From contig NZ_CP047045.1 in NCBI RefSeq assembly GCF_009792355.1, forward strand, positions 62,001 through 126,000: a stretch of 64,000 nucleotides of DNA. Direction: 5' to 3'. Below the pieces are notes generated by a model, which had not been told where the DNA came from, did not search any database, and saw only the letters and a list, made by a program, of their open reading frames with translations. Of this stretch, positions 7,903 through 16,485 are shown in pieces (the stretch's first letter is position 1; every line of letters begins with the position of its first letter). The position numbers and the translations under genes were made by a program. This stretch comes from Terricaulis silvestris (GTDB lineage: Bacteria; Pseudomonadota; Alphaproteobacteria; Caulobacterales; Aquidulcibacteraceae).

Positions 7903-8547
7903 ATGGCTGCAGCCAAGCTTCCGTATATGACCTCGCCGGGTGTGATCCCAAAAATTCTTGCAAAGATGCAGGAGGCGAGGCGACCGGATCGATTTACCCA
8001 AGATTTCCTTGCCAACAAGCTTGGTCACTCGGGCGGCGGTTCGATGCCGATAATCCCGCTGCTTAAGCGGATGGGCTTCTTGGCATCTGACGGCACGCCT
8101 ACCCCGCTGTACGATCGGTTTCGCGATCCAGCGACGCAGGGTGCTGCCGTCGCAGAAGGAATGCGCACGGCGTACTCAGAACTTTTTGATCGCAGTGTCT
8201 ACGCGGGCGACCTTTCGAAGGACAAGGTTCAAGCATTGATCATGGAGGTTACCGGCGGTGCAAAAGATGATCGCACCGTCGAGTTTACGCTCTCGACTTT
8301 TTGGGCGTTGAAGCAAATGGCCGATTTTGAAGCATCACTTGACGCTGGTGGAGAGAGGGCAAAGCCGCCTCTCTCCGCGGTGGAGCAAGAACGTCAACTC
8401 CCGGTTCATACGCCGCGCGTGTCTGCCGGCGCAGATGTTGGATTGAACTTGGCTTACACGATCAATCTCGTTTTGCCCGAGACGACAAATCCTGATGTCT
8501 TCGCGGCCATCTTCCGTTCTTTAAAAGAAAATCTGTTGAGGCCCTAG
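7903..8547 (+). CDS. DUF5343-like protein (first gene of accessory cassette)
   Basis: 214 residues, cytoplasmic. The N-terminal 70 residues (PYMTSPGVIPKILAKMQEAR, then FLANKLGHSGGGSMPIIPLL) have the layout of a winged-helix domain, and the whole resembles DUF5343 proteins; this is recalled from sequence style, not searched. The central part is helical and a Pro-rich linker precedes a C-terminal strand-helix segment (INLVLPETTNPDVFAAIF). AAAGG lies 9 bases before the ATG. The stop overlaps the next gene's GTG start (TAGTG), so translation of the pair is coupled. DUF5343 genes are known neighbours of nuclease or HEPN genes in accessory regions; the exact role is unknown. Confidence 0.75.
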   Translation: MAAAKLPYMTSPGVIPKILAKMQEARRPDRFTQDFLANKLGHSGGGSMPIIPLLKRMGFLASDGTPTPLYDRFRDPATQGAAVAEGMRTAYSELFDRSVYAGDLSKDKVQALIMEVTGGAKDDRTVEFTLSTFWALKQMADFEASLDAGGERAKPPLSAVEQERQLPVHTPRVSAGADVGLNLAYTINLVLPETTNPDVFAAIFRSLKENLLRP

Positions 8548-9125
8548 TGCGAGCCGAAGATGCCATTCGCCTGTTCGGTTTGAATAACCTCGCGATCGAG
8601 TCGGAACTCCGCCGAGTCGAGGACTCAATTGATGTTGATCTTGGCCATCGCCGACGTGGTCAGGAGGACACGGATCAGGCCTATTACCCGCAGTTCTCTG
8701 AGAAGCTCAGGGACGAAGCTGCTGCCATGGCTGGTCACTACGCGATCTTCTACTGTCTGGAGAATACCATTCGGACAGTGATCGTCGAGCGCATGAAAGA
8801 GCACTCTTCCAACTGGTGGGACGAGAAAGTGCCCGAGGCTGTGCGGAAGAACGCGCAAGCAAATAAGAACAAGGAAACGAGCACGGCAATTACGCCCCGA
8901 TCTGCGGATCTGATTGACTACACGAACTTCGGAGAGCTCGGTGAAATCATAAAGATCAATTGGGATGTATTTGGCGATATGTTTCGTGATCTTCGGGCGG
9001 TCGAGCGAGTGCTCGCGAACCTCAATACTCTCCGCGCGCCGATCGCTCATTGTAAGGCGCTGGCCGATGACGAAGTCGTGCGTCTGCACCTCAGCCTGAG
9101 AGATTGGTTCCGACAAATGGAGTAG
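8547..9125 (+). CDS. Swt1-family HEPN-domain protein, putative RNase
   Basis: 192 residues. A largely helical domain ends with LNTLRAPIAHCKALADDE, in which R-A-P-I-A-H gives the R-x4-H motif that forms the active site of many HEPN RNases. Length and sequence style fit the Swt1-type HEPN group. GTG start, overlapping the upstream stop by one base (TAGTG), so the two proteins are probably made in fixed ratio. HEPN proteins act as toxins or effectors in toxin-antitoxin and phage-defence systems, cutting RNA within the cell. An active nuclease is inferred from the motif; a non-catalytic HEPN scaffold is the alternative. Confidence 0.72.
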   Translation: MRAEDAIRLFGLNNLAIESELRRVEDSIDVDLGHRRRGQEDTDQAYYPQFSEKLRDEAAAMAGHYAIFYCLENTIRTVIVERMKEHSSNWWDEKVPEAVRKNAQANKNKETSTAITPRSADLIDYTNFGELGEIIKINWDVFGDMFRDLRAVERVLANLNTLRAPIAHCKALADDEVVRLHLSLRDWFRQME

Positions 9126-9129
9126 TACG

Positions 9130-9348
9130 ATGAGTGGGCAGTACTATATCAGCGATGATTATATTTACGGCCCAACCGACAGCGGCCGATTCTATGTCTC
9201 GGACGGATACATTTATGGACCGCGCAATAGCGGCAGGTACTATATCTCTGACGGCTATATCTACGGCCCGAAAGACAGCGGAAAATTCTACATTTCCGAC
9301 GGCTACATCTACGGTCCCGGAATCCCGCCGTTCTTGCGAGATGACTAA
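9130..9348 (+). CDS. Four-repeat beta-hairpin protein, 4-fold beta-flower-like
   Basis: 72 residues made almost wholly of four tandem copies of a 16-residue unit, consensus SGxYYISDGYIYGPxD. The units start near residues 2, 18, 34 and 50, and a short tail GIPPFLRDD follows. Alternating Tyr/Ile with a central DG turn predicts one beta-hairpin per unit and a small four-fold symmetric closed sheet, as in the beta-flower fold recently described from predicted structures. The start ATG is 4 bases after the HEPN stop, with GGAG inside the HEPN 3' end, so it belongs to the same operon. Repeats are conserved in protein but varied at third codon positions, which argues for selection on the protein. 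Function unknown; ligand binding or regulation of the HEPN partner is possible. Confidence 0.75.
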   Translation: MSGQYYISDDYIYGPTDSGRFYVSDGYIYGPRNSGRYYISDGYIYGPKDSGKFYISDGYIYGPGIPPFLRDD

Positions 9349-9403
9349 CCGCCTTCTCTTGGTGCGCCTGACCCTAACTTCTGGCTTGCGGCAAAGGGCT
9401 AAT

Positions 9404-9432
9404 CGGCATTACAACCATAGGGTGTAATGCCG
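9404..9432. promoter_or_regulatory. Perfect 10-bp inverted repeat upstream of the 204-aa/GNAT gene pair
   Basis: CGGCATTACA (9404-9413) and TGTAATGCCG (9423-9432) are perfect inverted arms around a 9-base loop. The element ends 16 bases before the ATG of the next plus-strand gene. No T-run follows, so an operator or a translation-affecting hairpin is likelier than a terminator. Confidence 0.5.
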
Positions 9433-9448
9433 AAAAGGGCCGTTCTGC

Positions 9449-10063
9449 ATGGATTTGTCTGGGTTTGCGCGGTTTGTTGATGCGGAGGGGCGGTGTTCTG
9501 ATCCGCGGATGATCAACGCGGTGGCGGCGTATTGCGGCGTGTCGTTGGCGGGGCCGGAAGACATCGCGCATGCGCGCGCGCTCTGTGCGGCGACGATTTC
9601 CGAGAATGTCGTCAGCGTCGAGACACTGCAGCAGGTGCAGAACATCACGGGCGCCAGCGTGTTCGTTGCGCGCGAGCGTGGCGTGGTCACCGGCATGACG
9701 GCGTTCTTCCTGGTGCGCGCCGAAGGCATGCGCGCGCTCGACGAAGGGCGCTTCGATACGCTGAACATCGATCCCGAGCTGATCTGCCGGCCGCGCGAGA
9801 AGCCGGCGGGCGGGTATGCGTGGGGCTTCGCGGGCTCGACCGATCGCGGCGCGGGGCGCGCGGTGAAAGCGTCGGTCGCGGTGCGCGAGACGTTGTTCTG
9901 GGCGCTGCCGGGTTATACGCGCGCGGCGACGGATGACGGCGCGCGGCTGATCTTCGGCTCGCTCGGCTTTGTGCCGGTGGCGGGCGATCCGTCGCTGGCG
10001 CGCTATGAGGGGCGTGATCAGCCGCTGATCGGACTGCACGCGTCGGCCGCCGAAGCGGCATGA
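9449..10063 (+). CDS. Hypothetical protein paired with a GNAT acetyltransferase
   Basis: 204 residues, cytoplasmic, no membrane helix. The order of strands and helices (TGASVFVARERGVVTGMTAF, later FWALPGYTRAATDDGARLIF) recalls a degenerate GNAT fold, but the acetyl-CoA loop is not clear. It overlaps the following GNAT gene by ATGA (10060-10063), so the two are co-translated and may form a complex. A perfect inverted repeat just upstream could control them. No family recognised with confidence. Confidence 0.7.
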   Translation: MDLSGFARFVDAEGRCSDPRMINAVAAYCGVSLAGPEDIAHARALCAATISENVVSVETLQQVQNITGASVFVARERGVVTGMTAFFLVRAEGMRALDEGRFDTLNIDPELICRPREKPAGGYAWGFAGSTDRGAGRAVKASVAVRETLFWALPGYTRAATDDGARLIFGSLGFVPVAGDPSLARYEGRDQPLIGLHASAAEAA

Positions 10064-10644
10064 ACGCAGCGCGCCCGGCGGTGGAGGTCAGCGTCGTGCG
10101 CACGCTCGACCAGCTGCCGCAAATCTATGCGCTGCGCGGCATCGTTTACATGGGCGAGCAGGATTGTCCGTTCGAGGAAGAGTTCGACGGCAATGATCTC
10201 AGCGGCGCGACGCATCTGGTGGCGCGGATCGGGCGCGAGCCGGTGGGGGCGATCCGGATTCGTTGGTTTGCGGGCTTCGCTAAATTGGAGCGCGCGGCGG
10301 TGCTGCGGCGCTATCGCGAGAGCGGCGTGGCGCATGCGTTGTGGAGCGCCAGTGCGGCGATCGCGGCGCGCAAGGGCTATCGCTTCGTGCTGGGGCATAT
10401 CGAGCCGCGGCTGCTTGGGTTTTGGGAACGCTGCGCTGGGTTTCGCTTGCGCGAGGGGCGGCCGCCGTTTCGGTTTTCCGATCGCGACTATGTCGAGGTG
10501 ATCGCGGAGCTGCCGGCGTGCGCCGATGCTGTGACGTTGAACGCGCCGCCGCTGGTGCTGCTGCGGCCCGAGGGCGCGTGGGATGTCGCCGGCGTGCTGG
10601 ATGACAGCGTCGCGCGCGATGCGCGCGTGCGCGGGGCGGCTTGA
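10060..10644 (+). CDS. GNAT-family N-acyltransferase
   Basis: 194 residues. GREPVGAIRIRWFAGFAKLE forms the central strands, and RRYRESGVAHALWSASAA takes the place of the acetyl-CoA pyrophosphate loop (canonical R/Q-x-x-G-x-G/A). The later GYRFVLGHIEPRLLGFWERC with its FW-x-x-C-G-F element fits GNAT strand 5 and helix 4. The C-terminal 50 residues are an extra tail. The fold also resembles acyl-homoserine-lactone synthase-like GNATs, but there is no LuxR neighbour. It is coupled to the preceding gene by a 4-base overlap. Substrate unknown. Confidence 0.72.
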   Translation: MNAARPAVEVSVVRTLDQLPQIYALRGIVYMGEQDCPFEEEFDGNDLSGATHLVARIGREPVGAIRIRWFAGFAKLERAAVLRRYRESGVAHALWSASAAIAARKGYRFVLGHIEPRLLGFWERCAGFRLREGRPPFRFSDRDYVEVIAELPACADAVTLNAPPLVLLRPEGAWDVAGVLDDSVARDARVRGAA

Positions 10645-10648
10645 CTCT

Positions 10649-10692
10649 GAACCCTCTCCCTCCTTTGGGAGGGAGAGGGCAGGGTGAGGGTG
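10649..10692 (+). repeat. Dispersed repeat, GAACCCTCTCCC family, copy 3
   Basis: GAACCCTCTCCCTCC, TTT loop, GGGAGGGAGAGGGCAGGGTG and a further GAGGGT. Same blocks as the copies at 6612 and 6718. It begins 5 bases after the GNAT stop and can fold into a 15-bp hairpin, so it may stabilise or end that transcript. Confidence 0.8.
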
Positions 10693-10711
10693 GAGCGCAA
10701 TCGTCAAAGAA

Positions 10712-10760
10712 TGGGAGCGCGGCGCTCCGCGCCGCATGCGCGGCGGAGCCGCGCGCTCCA
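10712..10760. repeat. Palindromic repeat, GGAGCGCG family
   Basis: The left arm GGGAGCGCGGCGCTCCGC and right arm GCGGAGCCGCGCGCTCC are inverted, each with its own inner dyad, about a short centre. The GGAGCGCG ends match the elements at 56712-56787 and 57977-58049. It lies in the convergent gap between the GNAT gene and thiC. Confidence 0.65.
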
Positions 10761-10780
10761 ACCTGCAAACGCCGGCGGCG

Positions 10781-12724
<1,944 letters not shown>

Positions 12725-12754
12725 ACGCTGCTCTACGCCCCGGGGGCGCGCGCT

Positions 12755-13315
12755 TCAAGGGCGGAGCGTATCCTGGATCAGCTGCTTCAGCTTTTGTGCG
12801 TCGGGGAGCCCGGCGATGCGGCCGCGGAAGTTGTCGCGCTTGTGTTTGCCGGAGGGGCCGTAGTCGAACAGCAGCACGTGGGCGTCAGAGCCGCCGCCGC
12901 GCGCGTCCATGACGTGGAAGTAGGACGCGTCGTAGTCGATCAAGCCGCGCCGCGACACGATGATGAAGCGGCGATCCGTCAGCGCGTAGTGCGTGCTCCA
13001 GCTATCGAGCAGGGCGGATGTGTGCTCCCAAGCGGCGCGCAGGAAGAAGAAGCTCAGCACCAGGGAGAAGAGCAGGGCGCCAGCGGGAAGCGCGAGCCAC
13101 GGATCGAGCGCTACGGGAAACGATTCCGGGATGGCGCTCGAGACGACGTTCCAACCGATCACGATGACGAATGCCGTCATTGCCCAGACAATGACGACGA
13201 CGGGAAGTCGATTGCGGAACAGCGCGTGCGCCGCGGGCTGATGGCGCCAGACGACGCGCTCGCCCGTCGCGAGATGGCGGGAGACGGGATCGTCGCTGGA
13301 TCGTCGCGCGGTCAC
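12755..13315 (-). CDS. Bacterial PH-like membrane protein
   Basis: 186 residues. Two hydrophobic helices near residues 38-60 and 76-96 are followed by a cytoplasmic domain beginning THYALTDRRFIIVSRRG. The Y-x-L-T-x-x-R signature is typical of bacterial PH (bPH2-type) domains attached to short membrane anchors. Such proteins are membrane-associated with no known catalytic activity. Its 3' end lies 30 bases before the thiC riboswitch, so the thiC promoter must lie in its last codons unless thiC is read from upstream. It follows the 136-residue membrane protein on the same strand with a 6-base gap. Confidence 0.75.
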   Translation of the reverse strand: MTARRSSDDPVSRHLATGERVVWRHQPAAHALFRNRLPVVVIVWAMTAFVIVIGWNVVSSAIPESFPVALDPWLALPAGALLFSLVLSFFFLRAAWEHTSALLDSWSTHYALTDRRFIIVSRRGLIDYDASYFHVMDARGGGSDAHVLLFDYGPSGKHKRDNFRGRIAGLPDAQKLKQLIQDTLRP

Positions 13316-13321
13316 CGCGCG

Positions 13322-13732
13322 TCAGACATTCTTGGCGAACCAACCGACATAGCTGAGCCAGGCGCCGAGCAGGCCCAGCACGAGCGTGATGCCCAGCAGC
13401 ATGGGGTGGGTGTCGGCGACTTGGCCGGCGATGTTGATCAAAACTTCCGGCATCACCATCAGCATGGCGCCCCGGACGACGAGAATGAGCGCCAGCATGG
13501 TGAGAAGCGTGGCGGCGGCGGAGCCCAGATGGTGGTGCGCGGTGTAGAAGACGAGGCCGAGCACGAGCGTCCAGATGCCGGTGATCATGACCAGCGGTGC
13601 GTCTTGCATCATCGTCGGCATCAGCATCGGAAACGTCTCGTAGCGCGAGAAGATCATGAGGCCGAGGAGGATGAGGAAGGGTCCCGCGACGCGGGCGCAG
13701 AATCGTGTAGCGGCGACTTGCGCTTCGTTCAT
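13322..13732 (-). CDS. Four-helix membrane protein, tandem paralogue A
   Basis: 136 residues from the ATG at 13732, chosen because GGGGAG lies 6 bases upstream. Four hydrophobic segments span nearly the whole chain, and both it and the next upstream gene end in WLSYVGWFAK or WLTFVGWFAK. The two proteins share the R-x-x-G-P-x-L-L-L start, a mid-chain HHH or HHHW loop, and the C-terminus, so they are clearly a tandem duplication. Inner-membrane location is likely. Function unknown. Confidence 0.75.
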   Translation of the reverse strand: MNEAQVAATRFCARVAGPFLILLGLMIFSRYETFPMLMPTMMQDAPLVMITGIWTLVLGLVFYTAHHHLGSAAATLLTMLALILVVRGAMLMVMPEVLINIAGQVADTHPMLLGITLVLGLLGAWLSYVGWFAKNV

Positions 13733-13759
13733 GCTGTCTCCCCGGAGCACGGCGTGAGC

Positions 13760-14182
13760 CTAGACGGCGGCGGTAGGCTTTGCAAACCAGCCGACGAAGG
13801 TGAGCCAGGCGCCGATCAGGAGTGCGATGAGTCCGGCGATGATGAGCGCGGGGCCGGCGCCTGTGATCGCGGCGTGCGCGAGGCCGGCGATGATGCTGGG
13901 TGCGAACATCAACAGCACGCCGCGGATGATGGTGGTGACGGCGAGGAGCGAGATGACGATGGCGGGAAGGCCTTTCCAGTGATGATGGAAGACAAACAAT
14001 GTGACGCCGCAGATGAGCGTGAACATGCCAGTGACGAAAGCGAGCGGACCGTCGCTGAGGATGCCGGGGACGATCAGCACGATGTCGTCCATGCGCGCGA
14101 TCACGACGGCGCCGGCCAGGAGCAGGATCGGCCCAACGATGCGGGCTGCGATGCGGGTCGCAAGGGCTTGAGAGTCGGTCAT
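13760..14182 (-). CDS. Four-helix membrane protein, tandem paralogue B
   Basis: 140 residues with four predicted membrane helices, the paralogue of the gene 27 bases downstream. Matching points are RIVGPILLLAGAVVIAR at the start, FVFHHHWKGLPAIVI in the middle and AWLTFVGWFAKP at the end. The order on the minus strand (this gene, its paralogue, then the PH-like protein) suggests one membrane-protein operon. No charged residues inside the helices suggest transport, so a role is not assigned. Confidence 0.75.
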   Translation of the reverse strand: MTDSQALATRIAARIVGPILLLAGAVVIARMDDIVLIVPGILSDGPLAFVTGMFTLICGVTLFVFHHHWKGLPAIVISLLAVTTIIRGVLLMFAPSIIAGLAHAAITGAGPALIIAGLIALLIGAWLTFVGWFAKPTAAV

Positions 14183-14207
14183 GGCGTCACCTCGTGTGGC
14201 AACGCTC

Positions 14208-14912
14208 CTAGGCCTGTTTCGGTTCGATCCAAAGCGCTTCCGCGCGCGCGATGACAGCGCCTTGCGCGGTGTAGAGCACGGCGGCGCCCCAGTGCTTGCG
14301 GCCGTCTTCGCGGATCGGCCAGGCGGCGACGATCAGCTCTTCGCCGGTGCGCGGGAGTGCTGCGTCGATCGATGCGGTGAGGCTTGCGAGGAGCGCCGGT
14401 TTGCCGGCATGCGTGAGCGCCCAATAGCTTGGGCAATCGAGTGCGGCGTGGATGAATTCGGGGCGGACGATGCCGTTTGCGTCGGCGAGATCGGCGCCAG
14501 GAGTCCAAGTGCACGCGACCATGTCGCGGCCTTCGACTTTGCCGGTGAAGAGGTCGAGGCCGTCGTGCGCGGGACGTGACTGGCCGCAGACGAAGCAAGT
14601 TGGGTAGCGATGGTCGGCAAAGCCGGCGTAGCGCTTTGCTGCGTCGCGCGCCTCGGCGAGCGTAGGCGCAGGCGGGGCGACGAGATCGAACGCGACGGGT
14701 TTAGCCTCGCCAACGAGGACGTCGCCATCGTGCAGTGTGGCGAGGTAGCTATCGGCTTCGAGAGTGAGCGGCTTTTCCAGTGGCGGGGGCACACGCAAAA
14801 TCGCTTGCGAGGGGCCGTCGATTTCTTTCGCCAGCAATCCGCAGACGTAGCCGCCATTGCCTGAGCCGGGCGGGCCGTTGAAGCGGGATGCGATGGAGAT
14901 GGTGCGGGTCAT
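14208..14912 (-). CDS. Hypothetical hotdog/thioesterase-like protein
   Basis: 234 residues, cytoplasmic. The start SRFNGPPGSGNGGYVCGLLA and the later PEFIHAALDCPSYWAL resemble the two halves of a double-hotdog thioesterase-like fold, with a small PTCFVCGQSRP element between them. In that fold the GNGGY segment leads into the long central helix. Acyl-CoA thioester hydrolysis is possible but no catalytic set can be assigned. It begins a minus-strand run; the next gene upstream is divergent. Confidence 0.6.
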   Translation of the reverse strand: MTRTISIASRFNGPPGSGNGGYVCGLLAKEIDGPSQAILRVPPPLEKPLTLEADSYLATLHDGDVLVGEAKPVAFDLVAPPAPTLAEARDAAKRYAGFADHRYPTCFVCGQSRPAHDGLDLFTGKVEGRDMVACTWTPGADLADANGIVRPEFIHAALDCPSYWALTHAGKPALLASLTASIDAALPRTGEELIVAAWPIREDGRKHWGAAVLYTAQGAVIARAEALWIEPKQA

Positions 14913-15011
14913 GCGTGTGTTGTTCGCCTGGAAAGCGAGGCGACACTAGCGACGTTGGTTACACTTGTCGCGCGCCGCACTCCTGCCACAGTGCGGCGCG
15001 ACGGAGACGCC

Positions 15012-15164
15012 ATGGGCACGCCTGCGGACTACACCATTATTGTGCTGCTTGTGGCGCTGGGCGTGGGCGTGTGGACCATGTTCGATCGCGTCGTGTCGAT
15101 GCAGCGCGATGTCGAGGCGATCAAGCGCAAGCTGGACGTGCTGGATCCGCCGGGTCCGACCTGA
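15012..15164 (+). CDS. Small single-pass membrane protein
   Basis: 50 residues. One membrane helix (YTIIVLLVALGVGVWTMF) is followed by a charged amphipathic segment VSMQRDVEAIKRKLDVLD, probably a short coiled coil. The ATG at 15012 is preserved with GGAG 6 bases upstream; the frame is open upstream but without a better site. It ends 3 bases before the AraC-family gene, so the two are likely co-transcribed. Function unknown. Confidence 0.65.
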   Translation: MGTPADYTIIVLLVALGVGVWTMFDRVVSMQRDVEAIKRKLDVLDPPGPT

Positions 15165-15167
15165 GCG

Positions 15168-15986
15168 ATGACTGCCCCGGACTATCGCGAGTATCCGCCG
15201 CGGCCGGCGCTCCGGGATTATGTGCGTTGCGTGTGGACGTTCGTTGCGCCGGCGGATGACGCGCCGCAGCCGATCGCGCCGGATGGATGCTGCGAACTGA
15301 TCGTGCACGTGCGGGCGCCGTATCTGGAGCGCGGCGAAGGCGGCGATGTGGTGCAGCCGCGCGTGCTGTTTGCGGGGCAGATCACTGAGCCGCTGAATCT
15401 GGTTGCGCAGGGCGAGACCGGCGTTGTTGGCGTGCGCTTTCAGCCGTGGGCAGCGCGGGCGTTCTTGGGCGCGGATGCCAGCGGCGCGACGGACAAGCGG
15501 GTTGATCTTGCTGCGCTAGACGGCAAAGCCGCTGCGATGCTTCCGCGTGCGCAGGCTTCAGTCGAATCAGGGTCTTGGGTTGATGCCGCGCAGGACTACG
15601 TCGCGACGCGGGTTTGGAATGCGTCGATCGATCCGCATGTGCGCGCCGCTGTGGAAGCGCTCGAGGCAGAGCGCGAGGCGCCGGCGCCATCGGGCTTGAG
15701 CGAGCGGCAATGGCAGCGGCGGTTCAAGGCGGAGGTTGGGATCTCGCCGCGAGAGCTGCAGAGCGTGTTTCGATTTCGCCGCGTGTTCGATGCGATAGAG
15801 CGGCCAGGGCCGCCGGGATGGGTCGAGGCGGCGCTGGCGGCGGGGTATTTCGATCAGCCGCAGATGGCGCGGGATTTTCGGCGCTATCTTGGGCTCTCAT
15901 CGCGGCAATGGGCGGCGCAGCGTGTTGGCTTGGCGAAAGCGCTGATGTCGGAAACTTACAAGAAGGATGGCGCCGGGCCGCGCTAG
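15168..15986 (+). CDS. AraC-family transcriptional regulator
   Basis: 272 residues. The N-terminal 150 residues form a sensing domain starting YREYPPRPALRDYVRCVWTF with the P-D-G-C-C-E-L motif typical of this AraC subgroup. The C-terminal HTH pair includes LSERQWQRRFKAEVGISPRE and EAALAAGYFDQPQMARDFRR. The second helix-turn-helix is the most conserved DNA-binding part of the family. The target is unknown; the neighbouring lipoprotein gene follows immediately and might be controlled. Confidence 0.88.
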   Translation: MTAPDYREYPPRPALRDYVRCVWTFVAPADDAPQPIAPDGCCELIVHVRAPYLERGEGGDVVQPRVLFAGQITEPLNLVAQGETGVVGVRFQPWAARAFLGADASGATDKRVDLAALDGKAAAMLPRAQASVESGSWVDAAQDYVATRVWNASIDPHVRAAVEALEAEREAPAPSGLSERQWQRRFKAEVGISPRELQSVFRFRRVFDAIERPGPPGWVEAALAAGYFDQPQMARDFRRYLGLSSRQWAAQRVGLAKALMSETYKKDGAGPR

Positions 15987-16014
15987 GTGCAGGCTTGGAT
16001 CAGGGGAGACGCGC

Positions 16015-16485
16015 GTGCGCATTTTGGCGGCAATCGGTTTCGCGTTGGGCTTGAGCGCGTGCGGAGTCTCGGCGCAAGGGGCGGCGAGCACGTCGCCCGA
16101 CTGGATCAGCGGCTATTGGCTCTCGTGTGTTGACGGGCGCGAGACGGCGGAGAGCTGGATCGGCGCTGGCACGGGGACGTTGCTCGGTGCGAATTCAAGT
16201 GGCGGCGGGTTTGAGTTCTTGCGCATCGCGGCGAACGAAGACGGCGGTTTGAGTTATTACTCGATGCCGAACGGCGCGTCGCCGCCGACGGCGTTCGCAA
16301 TGACGAGCTATGCCGATCAGCGCGTGGTGTTCGAGAACCCGCAGCACGATTTTCCGCAACGCATCGTCTATGAGCGCGATGGCGACGTGATGGTGGCGCG
16401 GATTGAAGGCCCGATGGACGGGCGCACCGAGTCGATGGAGTGGCGCTTCCAGCGCGCGGAGCAGGATGCGCACTGTCCGGCTTAG
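16015..16485 (+). CDS. DUF6265-like lipoprotein
   Basis: 156 residues from a GTG start chosen because GGGGAG lies 8 bases upstream and it gives a clean signal peptide (VRILAAIGFALGLSAC, lipobox LSAC). The mature domain opens with SPDWISGYWLSC and contains EFLRIAANEDGGLSYYSMP and VFENPQHDFPQRIVYER, features I associate with DUF6265-type small beta-barrel domains. It should be a lipid-anchored envelope protein. Its end overlaps the convergent protease-like gene by 4 bases. Function unknown. Confidence 0.72.
   Translation: MRILAAIGFALGLSACGVSAQGAASTSPDWISGYWLSCVDGRETAESWIGAGTGTLLGANSSGGGFEFLRIAANEDGGLSYYSMPNGASPPTAFAMTSYADQRVVFENPQHDFPQRIVYERDGDVMVARIEGPMDGRTESMEWRFQRAEQDAHCPA

Noticed and set aside
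7792-8028. Minus-strand frame over the cassette control region
   Set aside because: Cuts through the palindromes and the start of the DUF5343-like gene; no ribosome site or fold signal.
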